A DNA stretch of 64,000 nt from an uncultured Candidatus Saccharibacteria bacterium (GCA_947165975.1 CAMVCL010000001.1:1-64000), one strand, 5' to 3'. Counted from the first letter of the stretch, positions 45,167 to 54,231 are shown. Translations and numbers: made by a program. The notes: generated by a model from the sequence alone, not told the origin.

Positions 45167-45195
45167 TCTATTAGAATATGTTATAATGGTTTTAT

Positions 45196-45286
45196 GCGCC
45201 TGTGGTGGAATTGGTAGACACGCTACCTTGAGGTGGTAGTGGCCACATTTACGGCTGTGCTAGTTCGAGTCTAGTCAGGCGCACCA
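45196..45286 (+). tRNA. tRNA-Leu (anticodon GAG), CCA encoded
   Basis: Acceptor GCGCCTG/CAGGCGC, D arm TGGTGGAATTGGTAGACAC, anticodon stem CTACC/GGTAG with loop TTGAGGT (GAG), a long variable arm, T loop TTCGAGT, discriminator A and CCA (45284-45286). A TATAAT box lies about 15 bases upstream. Confidence 0.95.
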
Positions 45287-45410
45287 CTTAAAAAACTGCA
45301 CCTAAACGTACGACTCGTTCTTCGAATCGAGTCTAGTCAGGCGCACCACTTAAAAAACTGCACCTAAACGTACGACTCGTTCTTCGAATCGAGTCTAGTC
45401 AGGCGCACCA
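45267..45410 (+). repeat. Tandem 62-bp repeat of the tRNA-Leu(GAG) 3' end
   Basis: The last 20 bases of the tRNA including CCA (45267-45286) recur at 45329-45348 and 45391-45410, each spaced by the same 42-bp sequence (CTTAAAAAACTGCACC, then CGTACGACTCGTTCTTCGAATC), giving two exact 62-bp units plus a third partial copy. The spacer ends with GTTCTTCGAATC, resembling a T-loop, so each copy looks like a T-arm/acceptor 3' half. Confidence 0.9.
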
Positions 45411-45451
45411 TTAATTATTTAGTGGCACAACAAGAAATTAAAGGAGGTAAA

Positions 45452-46450
45452 GTGAAGAGAGTAATGAGCAAGTTATTGACACTCACGTTGGCGATGAGCT
45501 TATGCGTGAGTTTTTGTTTGGTGGCTCCATCTTCTGCAGAAGAAAAAGGAGAAACAACGGGTGGCACTAATATTAGCCTATCGCCCGTAAGTAAAGTTTT
45601 ACAACTCTCTTCAAATTCGACTTATGAAGACAAATTCGAAGTCAAGAACGAAGGCGACAATAATATGGAGATTGAAGTATACGCCGCTCCATATTCTTAT
45701 ATTTATTCAGAAGAGGAAGATGCCTATAAACTAGGTTTTTCGAAAGAGAATAGCTTCACTCAGATTACTAGATGGATTAGCTTTAAAGACGCTGGTGGTA
45801 ACTGGGTAAATGACAGGCCAACTTTTACAATCAAAGCCAAAGAGTCGCAAGAAATCGAATATAAGATCACAACCCCTAACAATATTCCGGCTGGTGGTCA
45901 ATATGCTGTAATCTTTGCACATACTTTGACTGGCACAGTGTCATCCAGCGGCATCAAAACAGAAGCAAGCCCAGGTCTCGTAGTCTATGGCCAATCCATA
46001 GAGGGGGAACAGATCAAAACAGCAGAGATTAAAGATCTAAAAATTGAAAAAAGCACTGACCAAAATGGTGAAATCAAAACTGACTTTTTTGCTACTGCTA
46101 AAGTAAAAAATACTGGCAATATCGATTTCGTAGCATATGGCACACTCAAAGTCAGTTCGATCATCGGATTTGGCGGTTATGAGACAGAGGAGGGAAAAGG
46201 ACGAATCTCCGTAATTCCAGAAACCGAATTGGTAGTGTCTGATGGTTGGGAGGATTCACCAAGTTTCGGTATATATAAAGCGACCTGGACTATAAATGCC
46301 GCGGACCAGTCTGAAACAATTGAAAAAATTATTATCGTTAATCCACTTTCCCTAATAATTGTTTTAATTTTACTATTGACATTTATTACGGTTGTGATTA
46401 TAATCGTAGTTAGGAGGCGTAAGGAACGCCGATCTAGATTGGCTGTTTAG
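45452..46450 (+). CDS. Secreted, C-terminally anchored protein, DUF916-like
   Basis: 332 aa from GTG 45452, chosen because AAGGAGGT lies just upstream; an in-frame GTG at 45422 has no such site. Signal peptide (about 1-30, ending SSAEE), an extracellular Ig-like region (LSPVSKVLQLSSNSTYEDKF; NNIPAGGQYAVIFAHTL) resembling the DUF916 domain of WxL-associated proteins, one membrane helix (about 299-323) and a basic tail. It heads a pair with the next surface protein. Confidence 0.7.
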   Translation: MKRVMSKLLTLTLAMSLCVSFCLVAPSSAEEKGETTGGTNISLSPVSKVLQLSSNSTYEDKFEVKNEGDNNMEIEVYAAPYSYIYSEEEDAYKLGFSKENSFTQITRWISFKDAGGNWVNDRPTFTIKAKESQEIEYKITTPNNIPAGGQYAVIFAHTLTGTVSSSGIKTEASPGLVVYGQSIEGEQIKTAEIKDLKIEKSTDQNGEIKTDFFATAKVKNTGNIDFVAYGTLKVSSIIGFGGYETEEGKGRISVIPETELVVSDGWEDSPSFGIYKATWTINAADQSETIEKIIIVNPLSLIIVLILLLTFITVVIIIVVRRRKERRSRLAV

Positions 46451-46522
46451 ATTGGTTGTCTGTTGCGAGCAGACCCCTTACAATACCAAAACAAACATAA
46501 AATATAAAAGAGAGTGTAGAGT

Positions 46523-47482
46523 ATGAAAAAAACACGAAAAAATCTCTTGGGGATATGCGGGTTGCTTGTTGTGGCAGTGACTACTGTTTATGCCGCTTGT
46601 TTGCCAACCCCTAGTGCCTCAGCAGCATCCAGTGTCACTGACACTGTAACCGTACGGGTAGTCGGACCTGCACCAGATGTCGATATTTCTGGAATCGAAT
46701 CTGGTACTACCGTTACCGAATCAGAACAAAATTTAAACATTGCTTACGATACAACTAGCAATCTGGTTGTGATTTTGAAGCACGAGGACAAGAATGGCGT
46801 AGTTCATGAATATACCCTGGTAGATCAGAACTACGACTACGAATCTGGCAATTATCCACTACCGCTAGATTTACAGGATTATGGATATGGTAAGTATACG
46901 ATAACGGCTAGAGCAACTGGCACTAGTGATGGAGTTTACGACGAAGATATCATTACTTTTGAATACATTCCTGTAACTGGTGAAGTAGGCCAGAATCCAG
47001 AAACTGGTAACACGTATGTAGATTTAGATTATGAGCCGGATAATGGTGGTGATGAGGACAATGGCAAGCCAGCACGAATTGAGATAAATGTCTATGACAA
47101 AGACGGCAATAAGGTCAACCCAGAGCCAATCTATGTTGATGCGCCAACAGACCGCGTAAGGTTGCCGCTTGAAGAATGGGGTATACCAGATGGTGATTAC
47201 GATGTTGAAATTACGGCTTATGGAAGAGATGGTGATGAACTATATAAGAAATATCTCACTGGATTCACATATGATGATTCTATCGTAATTCCTGACACTG
47301 ACGGAGATGAAGAGTCGGAAGAAGCTGCGGTCCCGGATACTGGTGGTCTCTTGGGGAATTTAAATATCTCTAAAGCGGATTATTTAATCACTGGATTAAT
47401 CGTATTTGCAATAACGGGAATCGGTGGAGTATTATTTATTACCAAGAAAGATAAAAAAGCAAAGGCAACACGTCGACGTTAG
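46523..47482 (+). CDS. Secreted Ig-like protein with VPDTGG sorting-type C-terminus
   Basis: 319 aa. Signal peptide (about 1-36, with AASS), Ig-like/bacterial surface domains (DLQDYGYGKYTITARATG; EEWGIPDGDYDVEITAYG repeat one theme twice), an acidic stalk, then VPDTGG, a spacer, a hydrophobic helix (about 287-307) and KKDKKAKATRRR. The end has the order of a cell-wall sorting signal with VPDTG in place of LPXTG. GAGAG occurs upstream of the ATG. Confidence 0.65.
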   Translation: MKKTRKNLLGICGLLVVAVTTVYAACLPTPSASAASSVTDTVTVRVVGPAPDVDISGIESGTTVTESEQNLNIAYDTTSNLVVILKHEDKNGVVHEYTLVDQNYDYESGNYPLPLDLQDYGYGKYTITARATGTSDGVYDEDIITFEYIPVTGEVGQNPETGNTYVDLDYEPDNGGDEDNGKPARIEINVYDKDGNKVNPEPIYVDAPTDRVRLPLEEWGIPDGDYDVEITAYGRDGDELYKKYLTGFTYDDSIVIPDTDGDEESEEAAVPDTGGLLGNLNISKADYLITGLIVFAITGIGGVLFITKKDKKAKATRRR

Positions 47483-47500
47483 TATAACAATTTACTCTGC

Positions 47501-47589
47501 ACAAGGGCTCGGGTACCTATTAACTGCGAGGGTACCTGAGTCCGCTTGTATCAAAAAATAGCCCAGCCTATCAAAACTGGGTTATTTTT
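47501..47589. terminator. Hairpin and bidirectional terminator
   Basis: ACAAG...CTCGGGTACC (47501-47517) pairs with GGTACCTGAG...CTTGT (47531-47549). A second stem AAAATAGCCCAG/CTGGGTTATTTTT (47554-47589) has T runs on both strands and ends both the surface-protein operon and tsf. Confidence 0.7.
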
Positions 47590-47604
47590 AGTTTATTGTC
47601 TGTA

Positions 47605-48201
47605 TTACTCGGTCACGCCAAGTTCAATGCGCTTAAATTGACGGATGGTGATATTTTCGCCAGTTTTAGCAATTGCTTCTTTGATGAATTGTTCAACGGT
47701 TTTAGAATCATCCAAAATGTATGGTTGGTTCATTAAAACTTTGTCAGAGAATGCTTTTTTAACTTGACCTTCAATGATTTGTTCCTTCATGTTCTCGGGG
47801 CCCTTAAAGTTGGCTTCAAGTTCCTTGATTTTAGCCTTGCGGTCCTTTTCTGGGATATCGTTTTCGCTAACATAAAGAGGATTCATGGAAGCAATTTGCA
47901 TAGCAATTTGGTGTGCCAAAGTTTTAAACTCGTCAGTTTTAGCTACGAAACTGGTTTCGCAGTTTACTTCAACGATTGCGCCAAGACGACCATCATGGAT
48001 ATAGGACTCAACCAGGCCTTCACGGGTCTCACGATCGCCGCGTTTTTCAGCTTTAGTTAAGCCCTTTTTGCGCATTGCTTCGAGAGCTTTATCAAAATCA
48101 CCTTTTGCCTCAACTAAGGCCTTCTTGGCATCAGTTAATCCAGCGCCAGAAAGTTCTTTAAGTTTTTTGATTGATTCAATTGAGATTTTTGCGTCTGCCA
48201 T
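47605..48201 (-). CDS. tsf: Elongation factor Ts
   Basis: 198 aa, of the shorter class. UBA-like N-terminus (IKKLKELSGAGLTDAKKAL) and the core signature VEVNCETSFVAKTDEF near residue 78. Nucleotide exchange factor for EF-Tu. 12 bases after rpsB, the usual rpsB-tsf operon. Confidence 0.97.
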   Translation of the reverse strand: MADAKISIESIKKLKELSGAGLTDAKKALVEAKGDFDKALEAMRKKGLTKAEKRGDRETREGLVESYIHDGRLGAIVEVNCETSFVAKTDEFKTLAHQIAMQIASMNPLYVSENDIPEKDRKAKIKELEANFKGPENMKEQIIEGQVKKAFSDKVLMNQPYILDDSKTVEQFIKEAIAKTGENITIRQFKRIELGVTE

Positions 48202-48213
48202 TTTGCCTCCTAA

Positions 48214-48900
48214 TTATTTTTTACCTTCCTTGATAGCTTCAACGAAATAATTCAAAACTAGCTTAGCAGCCTTAATAGAATCATCGTTACAAGGAATAAC
48301 ATAGTTAATATTGGATGGATCTACATTAGTATCGGTCAAAGCAAATACTGGGATATTAAGTACATTAGCCTCTTTGATAGCGTTCTTGTCTTCGATAGCA
48401 TCGACAACGATGATGGCAGCTGGCTGATCAGTCATATCTTTGATACCACCATAACGTTCGTTGAGCATATCGATTTCTTCTTGAAATCTTTGAACTTCTA
48501 GCTTTGAATAGCGGTTTTCAAGTTCACCAGAATTCATGCGACGCTCTAAGTCCTTGAGCTTCTTGATTTGACGGTTGACCGTTTCAACGTTGGTTAAAGT
48601 CCCGCCGACCCAACGTACTGTGACGTATGGCATCTCCGCTGCTTCAGCTGCTTCTTTAACCGCATCTTTCATTTGTTTCTTAGTGCCAACAAACAAAACT
48701 TTTTTACCAGATTTGACAATCTCGGTAACCTTTGGAAGAGCCTTTTCGAGACCTTCAACGGTTTTTTCAAGGTTGATAATATGTGCTTCACCCCGCTTGG
48801 AGTGGATGTATGGCGCCATCTTAGGGTGCCAACGACTGGTTTTATGCCCAAAATGAGCACCGCTTTCCAGCAAAGCCTTCATATCGACATCTACTGCCAT
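48214..48900 (-). CDS. rpsB: 30S ribosomal protein S2
   Basis: 228 aa. LLESGAHFGHKTSRWHPKM, the RWVGGTLTN motif and PVFALTDTNVDP are S2 signatures. The promoter is TTTACA-17-TATAAT (48994-49022, minus). The roughly 85-base leader can form CTGTCAAC-CTTG-GTTGCCAG (48931-48950), a candidate autoregulatory hairpin. Confidence 0.97.
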   Translation of the reverse strand: MAVDVDMKALLESGAHFGHKTSRWHPKMAPYIHSKRGEAHIINLEKTVEGLEKALPKVTEIVKSGKKVLFVGTKKQMKDAVKEAAEAAEMPYVTVRWVGGTLTNVETVNRQIKKLKDLERRMNSGELENRYSKLEVQRFQEEIDMLNERYGGIKDMTDQPAAIIVVDAIEDKNAIKEANVLNIPVFALTDTNVDPSNINYVIPCNDDSIKAAKLVLNYFVEAIKEGKK

Positions 48901-48993
48901 ATATGATTTCCTTTCTCTTTGTTTATGGGGCTGTCAACCTTGGTTGCCAGGAAATCTCCCAAAAACTGTTTCATTATGATTGATAATAACTAA

Positions 48994-49022
48994 ATTATAA
49001 CACACTTTCTCTAGAGTGTAAA
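48994..49022 (-). promoter_or_regulatory. rpsB-tsf promoter
   Basis: On the minus strand TTTACA (49022-49017), 17-base spacer, TATAAT (48999-48994). Divergent from the clpP promoter. Confidence 0.7.
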
Positions 49023-49055
49023 TAGTCTAGCTGTTGTTATTGGTGATGGTTAAGC

Positions 49056-49083
49056 TTGCAAAAACAGAGAATGACATTATAAT
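49056..49083 (+). promoter_or_regulatory. clpP promoter
   Basis: TTGCAA (49056-49061), 16-base spacer, TATAAT (49078-49083), about 43 bases before the clpP start. Confidence 0.6.
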
Positions 49084-49126
49084 ATTGTCAAATAGTTATT
49101 GTTGTACTTTAAAAAAGGAGGGCGAG

Positions 49127-49783
49127 ATGAATAAGCATGTGTTAGAATCAATACCATCCAACACAAATACCAATATCAATAGCGATCCGTGGGAATTTAA
49201 ACGTATTCGTGAACTTGATGATCGTAGGCTGTATTTGTATGGAGAGATATTGCCAGTCGATAATGATTGTAGCGCTTACGCTGATGCCTCTCCGGCTTCT
49301 ATGCTTGTGGAGGAGATTATCCAATTCAACCGGCTCGATGATGGTATCGCGCCAGAAAAGCGTGAACCAATCAGATTATACATTAATTCACCTGGCGGCG
49401 AGCCAACGGAGGGTTTTGCACTTATCTCAGCAATCGAGCTAAGTAAAACTCCGATCTACACCATTAATATTGGTCAGTGGAGTTCAATGGCTTTTTTGGT
49501 TGGTATCGCTGGTCATAGACGCCTTTCACTACCAAATGTGTCATTTTTAATGCATGATGGATCAATCTTTCTTTATGGCTCAGCTAACAAAGTCAAGGAC
49601 AGGGTCGCTTTCGAAGATCGGATTGAAGAAGAAATTGTTAAACCATATGTTCTGAGCCATAGTAATATGGACGAAGAAACTTACGACAAATTGGACCGTA
49701 AAGAATTCTACATGCTACCAAATGACGCTTTAGAATATGGCTTCATCGACGAGATTATTGATGACCTTGAGGCTATCTTCTAG
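49127..49783 (+). CDS. clpP: ClpP-family serine protease
   Basis: 218 aa from ATG 49127, set by AAGGAGG just upstream; the open frame continues to 49034 but lacks a start signal. RLYINSPGGEPTEGFAL, nucleophile Ser in QWSSMAF, His in FLMHDGS, and Asp in YGFIDEI complete the triad. The His block differs from the usual MIHQP, so it may be a ClpP2-like paralogue. No Clp ATPase lies nearby. Confidence 0.88.
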   Translation: MNKHVLESIPSNTNTNINSDPWEFKRIRELDDRRLYLYGEILPVDNDCSAYADASPASMLVEEIIQFNRLDDGIAPEKREPIRLYINSPGGEPTEGFALISAIELSKTPIYTINIGQWSSMAFLVGIAGHRRLSLPNVSFLMHDGSIFLYGSANKVKDRVAFEDRIEEEIVKPYVLSHSNMDEETYDKLDRKEFYMLPNDALEYGFIDEIIDDLEAIF

Positions 49784-49798
49784 GATAACTATTTGTAT

Positions 49799-49826
49799 GG
49801 GCAGACCACTCTGGTTTGCCCTTTTT
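49799..49826 (+). terminator. Rho-independent terminator after clpP
   Basis: GGGCAGACC (49799-49807), GGTTTGCCC (49813-49821) and five T. Confidence 0.85.
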
Positions 49827-49867
49827 CTTTACTTTTTGGGGATTCTCTGTTATAATGGCAAATAATT

Positions 49868-50218
49868 ATGAGTAAAAAAGAATTACATCCTAAAGATTAT
49901 CGTGACGTCGTGTTTTCCGACGAAGCGGCAGGTTTTTCGTTTTTGACTAAATCAACAGCGAAAAGTGAAGAGACCATCAAGTGGGAAGATGGCAAAGAAT
50001 ACCCATTAGTTAAAGTTCAGATTTCTTCTGCTTCACATCCATTCTTTACTGGCGAAGAGAAGATTATCGATACTGAAGGTCGCGTAGATCGCTTCAAGGC
50101 GCGTGCCGCTAAGGCCGCTAAGATGAGGTCCGCACTTGAGAACAAGGCCAAAAAAGCAGCCAAAGAGGCTGAGAAAAAGGCTAAAGCAGACGAAGAAATT
50201 GTAACTAAAGGTGAATAA
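49868..50218 (+). CDS. rpmE2: 50S ribosomal protein L31, type B, with Lys/Ala-rich tail
   Basis: 116 aa. Residues 1-78 match L31B ([47 protein letters not shown]) without the zinc Cys residues of the A type. Residues 80-116 add a Lys/Ala/Glu-rich helix typical of extensions in CPR ribosomal proteins. TATAAT lies eleven bases before the ATG. Confidence 0.93.
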   Translation: MSKKELHPKDYRDVVFSDEAAGFSFLTKSTAKSEETIKWEDGKEYPLVKVQISSASHPFFTGEEKIIDTEGRVDRFKARAAKAAKMRSALENKAKKAAKEAEKKAKADEEIVTKGE

Positions 50219-50243
50219 AATCGGTCCTACGGGACCGATTTTT
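50217..50243 (+). terminator. Rho-independent terminator after rpmE2
   Basis: AAAATCGGTCC, loop TACG, GGACCGATTTTT. Confidence 0.85.
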
Positions 50244-50281
50244 GTAGTGTGGTATAATAAAAATATAAACAAGGAGTTCTT

Positions 50282-50827
50282 ATGTTTGATATAGAAGAAG
50301 ATCGTAAAAAAATGGAGAGTGCGGTCGAACGATTTAAAGAGGAAATGAAAAAAGTTCGTACAGGGCGTGCTCATCCAGATATGCTATCTGGTATCAAAGT
50401 CGAAGTTTATGGCCAATTTATGCCACTTAATCAAGTTTCCAACATTACAGCTGCAGATGCAACCTTACTCGTTATAACTCCATTTGACCCCTCCAATATT
50501 CAAGCAATCGCCGCTGCGATTCGTGCAGATCAATCTCTAGGTTTGAACCCATCCGATGACGGACGCGTAATCCGCGTGCCAATCCCATCCTTAACCGAAG
50601 AACGTCGTAAAGAAATCGTCAAAAATGCCTCAGCTAAGGTCGAAGAAGCCAAAGTCGCCCTCAGAAATGTACGCGAGGATGCCCGTAAGGCCGTCAAGAT
50701 CGCCGAGGAAATGAGCGAAGATGTCAAGAAGCGTGCCGAAAAAGAGATTGATGAACTTACCAAAGAATTTAACGACAAAATTGACGCCGAATTCAAGACA
50801 AAATCTGAAGAAATCATGAAGCTATAA
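50282..50827 (+). CDS. frr: Ribosome recycling factor
   Basis: 181 aa. KVRTGRAHPDMLSGIKVEVYG, RVPIPSLTEERRKEIVK and the C-terminal EKEIDELTKEFNDKID are RRF signatures. AAGGAG precedes the ATG. Followed 15 bases later by uppS, the common frr-uppS-rseP order. Confidence 0.97.
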   Translation: MFDIEEDRKKMESAVERFKEEMKKVRTGRAHPDMLSGIKVEVYGQFMPLNQVSNITAADATLLVITPFDPSNIQAIAAAIRADQSLGLNPSDDGRVIRVPIPSLTEERRKEIVKNASAKVEEAKVALRNVREDARKAVKIAEEMSEDVKKRAEKEIDELTKEFNDKIDAEFKTKSEEIMKL

Positions 50828-50842
50828 GGCAAAAGGATTCAA

Positions 50843-51511
50843 ATGTTGCAACATTTAGGTATTATTGCTGATGGTAATCGCCGTTGGGCAAAAGCACAAG
50901 GACTTCCGACGATCGAGGGTCACAAAAAAGGTCTTGAAGCAATAGAATTACTAGTTGATGCTGCCGCTAGTGCTGGAATTAAATACATTACTTTTTATGT
51001 CTTCAGTACCGAAAACTGGGGACGCAGTGAGACCGAAGTATCATATATTATGAAGCTGGCTGAAACTCGTATTTTAAAATACGCCGAAAAGATGAAACAG
51101 AAAAATGGTAGATTATTGATTCTAGGTTCCAAAGACCGCGTCTCGCCTAAATTAATGAGCACTATAGAAAAAGCCGAAAAACTAACGGCGGACTGCGATG
51201 GTATTACGGTGGGTTTTTGTTTCAATTATGGTGGCGAGCACGAGATTGCTGATGCGGCCAATATCGCTCTTGAAGCTGACGGTAAAATCACGCCAGAAAC
51301 CATCCGAAAACATTTATATCATCCTGAAATTCCTGATATAGACATGGTTGTCAGAACTTCTGGGGAAGAGAGAATCTCTGGTTTTATGCTCTGGCGAGCA
51401 AGCTATGCTGAATTTATGTTTATGAAAAAATATTTCCCAGAGATGTCCAAAAATGACATTGATGTAATTATTAAAGAATATGAATCTCGGCATCGTAGAT
51501 TTGGCAAATAA
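50843..51511 (+). CDS. uppS: Undecaprenyl diphosphate synthase
   Basis: 222 aa. HLGIIADGNRRWAKAQGLP (catalytic Asp), FYVFSTENWGRSETEV, FNYGGEHEI and the C-terminal DMVVRTSGEERISGFMLWRAS. It makes the lipid carrier for peptidoglycan and other wall polymers, evidence that this cell builds its own wall. Confidence 0.96.
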   Translation: MLQHLGIIADGNRRWAKAQGLPTIEGHKKGLEAIELLVDAAASAGIKYITFYVFSTENWGRSETEVSYIMKLAETRILKYAEKMKQKNGRLLILGSKDRVSPKLMSTIEKAEKLTADCDGITVGFCFNYGGEHEIADAANIALEADGKITPETIRKHLYHPEIPDIDMVVRTSGEERISGFMLWRASYAEFMFMKKYFPEMSKNDIDVIIKEYESRHRRFGK

Positions 51512-51526
51512 TGCTATAATATAGTT

Positions 51527-52840
51527 ATGGATATATTTTTAGGTGTAATTGTCGGTTTACTAGTTTTAATGTTTTTGGTGACCGCGCATGAATTTGGCCA
51601 TTTTCTGATGGCACGTCGCAATGGCGTAAACGTTGTAGAATTTGGTATTTGTTTTCCGCCACGCGCAATTGCTTGGATTAAAGACCCCAAAACGGGTAAA
51701 TGGCGTAGATACCCTCGGAGTGAATGGAAGAAGGACAAAGTCTCTAGAGTCGTCTACTCCGATGGAGACAAAAGCCTAGCTCAAAAAGGCATGGTGTTTA
51801 GTTTAAACTGGCTACCGATTGGCGGTTTCTGTCAAATGGACGGAGAATCGGCCGAGGATAGTCGCAAAGGTACTTTTGGAAATGCCAAGTATTGGTCCAA
51901 GACCAAGATACTATTTGGCGGCGTAGCGATGAACTGGATTATTGCATTTATTATCTTTACGGTTCTGGCTTGGACTGGAATGCCAGAATTTCTTGAAGGG
52001 CAATTCACGGTCGCTAGTGATACTAGAACCGACGTTGTACCAGTAGAAATCTCTTCGGTAGCCGAAAATTCACCAGCTGCTAATGCCGGAATTAAGGAAG
52101 GGGACTTCGTGGTATCGGTTGATGGTAATGAATTTACGCATGGTAGCGAAATTGCCGACTATAATGAGGCACATGCTGGCGAGGAAGTTACTTATACGAT
52201 TCGACGAAACGAAATCGTCTGCGTCAACCAACCTCAATGTATTAAGGCGCCGTGTGATTGCCTTGAAGAGCGCGAGGAAACAAACACTTTTGAGACGGTT
52301 GTGAAACTTAACCCCAAGGATTCAGAATACTTACTTGGCGTAACTATGGCAACCTCACAGGCTTTATCTTATTCAACCTGGTCAGCACCAGTCGTAGGTG
52401 CAGGTTTAACCTTGCAACTTACTGGTGAAACTTTCAAAGGAGTTGGTGTTTTGCTATGGGACTTGATCTCTGGTGTGGGTTCACAGTTTAGCTTTGATGA
52501 CTCCGTACGTCAAGCCGGACAAGAGGCCATCTCGGAGGCTGGCGATTCGGTATCTGGGCCGGTAGGAATTATTGGCGTCCTATTTCCAGCATTTACTTCC
52601 GCCGGACCAACTAATCTAGCATTTTTGACAGCTTTAATATCAGTCTCTCTTGCCTGCATGAATGTTTTGCCAATTCCAGCACTTGATGGTGGTAGATGGC
52701 TCCTAATCACTATCTTTAAGATACGTAAAAAGAAATTAACTAAAGAAGTTGAGGAAAAACTTGTTTCAAGGGCATTTGTTGTATTACTAGCTCTCATAGC
52801 TATTGTTACTATCCTCGATATCATAAGGATAGCAAAATGA
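51527..52840 (+). CDS. rseP: RseP-type site-2 zinc metalloprotease
   Basis: 437 aa. HEFGH (residue about 22, HExxH), one PDZ domain (about 180-270) and the C-terminal LPIPALDGGR motif providing the third zinc ligand; about four membrane helices. Cleaves anti-sigma factors or signal-peptide remnants within the membrane. An unusual Cys-containing loop in the PDZ domain (CVNQPQCIKAPCDC) could form disulfides or bind metal. TATAAT (51515-51520) is six bases before the ATG. Confidence 0.93.
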   Translation: MDIFLGVIVGLLVLMFLVTAHEFGHFLMARRNGVNVVEFGICFPPRAIAWIKDPKTGKWRRYPRSEWKKDKVSRVVYSDGDKSLAQKGMVFSLNWLPIGGFCQMDGESAEDSRKGTFGNAKYWSKTKILFGGVAMNWIIAFIIFTVLAWTGMPEFLEGQFTVASDTRTDVVPVEISSVAENSPAANAGIKEGDFVVSVDGNEFTHGSEIADYNEAHAGEEVTYTIRRNEIVCVNQPQCIKAPCDCLEEREETNTFETVVKLNPKDSEYLLGVTMATSQALSYSTWSAPVVGAGLTLQLTGETFKGVGVLLWDLISGVGSQFSFDDSVRQAGQEAISEAGDSVSGPVGIIGVLFPAFTSAGPTNLAFLTALISVSLACMNVLPIPALDGGRWLLITIFKIRKKKLTKEVEEKLVSRAFVVLLALIAIVTILDIIRIAK

Positions 52841-53691
52841 CAAAACAGGCAAAAAATAGTGCCAAACCCCTCGAGGAAGCGCGTAAGCTTACTCCGAAAA
52901 AACACAGTAAGGATAAAATACGAAATACTGTTATTTGGGTAATTGCTGCAATGCTTTGGGTTGCTACCGCCATAATCGTCTCCCAACTGATCGTAGGACT
53001 GATAATGGTACAAATACTAGGTAAAGAACAATTTGCCGAACCACTCCCAACTACTATCTTTTCAGCAGTATCATATGTTCTTGCTTTTGTCTTGGTCGCT
53101 TTTGTACCACCTGTGGTTGTTATTAATTGGCGAAACATCGGCAAAACTAATGAAGAGCGGTCCAAAGTTAGCTCAGGTTTTACTAGCTTAAAGACTTTGG
53201 GGATACGCGGTTTGCCAACATGGAGCGATATCGGCTTATCGATAGTCGGGTTGATTGCTTATTTTATCCTAGCCATGATAGTGATGGCTTTCTTCCAAAT
53301 GTTTCCATGGTTCAACGCCGGTGAATCTCAGGATATCGGCTTTAGTTATAACCTATACGGAGTAGAACGAATGCTGGCATTCCTCACATTAGTTGTCTTG
53401 GCGCCCGTCGCAGAAGAATTGATCTTTCGTGGTTGGCTTTATGGCAAGATGCAAACCAAGCTATCGGCGGTAACTACTAATTTGATGTCGGTATTGATAT
53501 CGTCATTTTTAGTCTCACTACTTTTTGGTGCTATCCATATGCAGTGGAATGTGGGGGTTAATGTCTTCGCGATGTCGCTAGTTGCTTGTGCGCTACGTGA
53601 ATATACCGGCACTATATATGCCGGCATCCTTCTCCATATGCTAAAGAACGGTCTGGCTTTCTACGCTTTGTTTGTTTTGGGAATGAGTTAA
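52837..53691 (+). CDS. CPBP-family intramembrane metalloprotease
   Basis: 284 aa with several membrane helices. The Abi/CPBP motifs are EELIFRGWLYG (EExxxR) near residue 194 and LLFGAIHMQWN (FxxxH) near residue 230, plus a late HMLKNG. Overlaps the rseP stop by four bases, so two intramembrane proteases are made together. Substrate unknown. Confidence 0.88.
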   Translation: MTKQAKNSAKPLEEARKLTPKKHSKDKIRNTVIWVIAAMLWVATAIIVSQLIVGLIMVQILGKEQFAEPLPTTIFSAVSYVLAFVLVAFVPPVVVINWRNIGKTNEERSKVSSGFTSLKTLGIRGLPTWSDIGLSIVGLIAYFILAMIVMAFFQMFPWFNAGESQDIGFSYNLYGVERMLAFLTLVVLAPVAEELIFRGWLYGKMQTKLSAVTTNLMSVLISSFLVSLLFGAIHMQWNVGVNVFAMSLVACALREYTGTIYAGILLHMLKNGLAFYALFVLGMS

Positions 53692-53708
53692 TCTAGCCAA
53701 AATACTTA

Positions 53709-53737
53709 TTGACTTATGGCTTTTTTTCATGTAAACT
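53709..53737 (+). promoter_or_regulatory. greA promoter
   Basis: TTGACT (53709-53714), a 17-base spacer, TAAACT (53732-53737). Confidence 0.55.
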
Positions 53738-53766
53738 AAAGGTTGTCTAAATTGGAGTTTTTGTTT

Positions 53767-54213
53767 ATGATTAAAAAAAGTATCAGTTTGACCGCAGAAG
53801 GAAAAAAAGAGCTCGAAAAAGAGCTGGACGAATTGATTAAGGGTCGCCCCGTAATCGCAGAGAAGATTGCTACAGCGAGATCTTTTGGTGATTTGTCAGA
53901 AAATGAAGAATACAGTTCCGCGCGTAACGAACAAAAAGTTGCGGAGGGGCGCATTCTCGAAATACAAGATATCTTGAAAAATGCCAAAGTAATCCGAGGT
54001 GGTAAGAAATCTAAAGTCGATTTGGGCGCAACAGTATCATTGACGCTGAGCGGTCGCAAAATGGAATATACCTTAGTAGGACCAACCGAAGCTAACCCCT
54101 TAGAAGGGAAAATTTCTAATGAATCTCCAATCGGTAAAGCACTTCTAGGACACAAACCGGGCGAATCTTTTGATTTTAATGGTAAAAAGGTTAAGATTGT
54201 TGAAATCAAGTAA
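53767..54213 (+). CDS. greA: Transcription elongation factor GreA
   Basis: 148 aa from ATG 53767 (MIKKSISLTAEGKKELEKEL); GGAG lies about eight bases upstream. Coiled coil with the tip acidic motif GDLSENEEY and the C-terminal FKBP-like domain (SPIGKALLGHKPGESF). Rescues backtracked RNA polymerase. Confidence 0.95.
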   Translation: MIKKSISLTAEGKKELEKELDELIKGRPVIAEKIATARSFGDLSENEEYSSARNEQKVAEGRILEIQDILKNAKVIRGGKKSKVDLGATVSLTLSGRKMEYTLVGPTEANPLEGKISNESPIGKALLGHKPGESFDFNGKKVKIVEIK

Positions 54214-54231
54214 CATGGTATAATATAGAGT

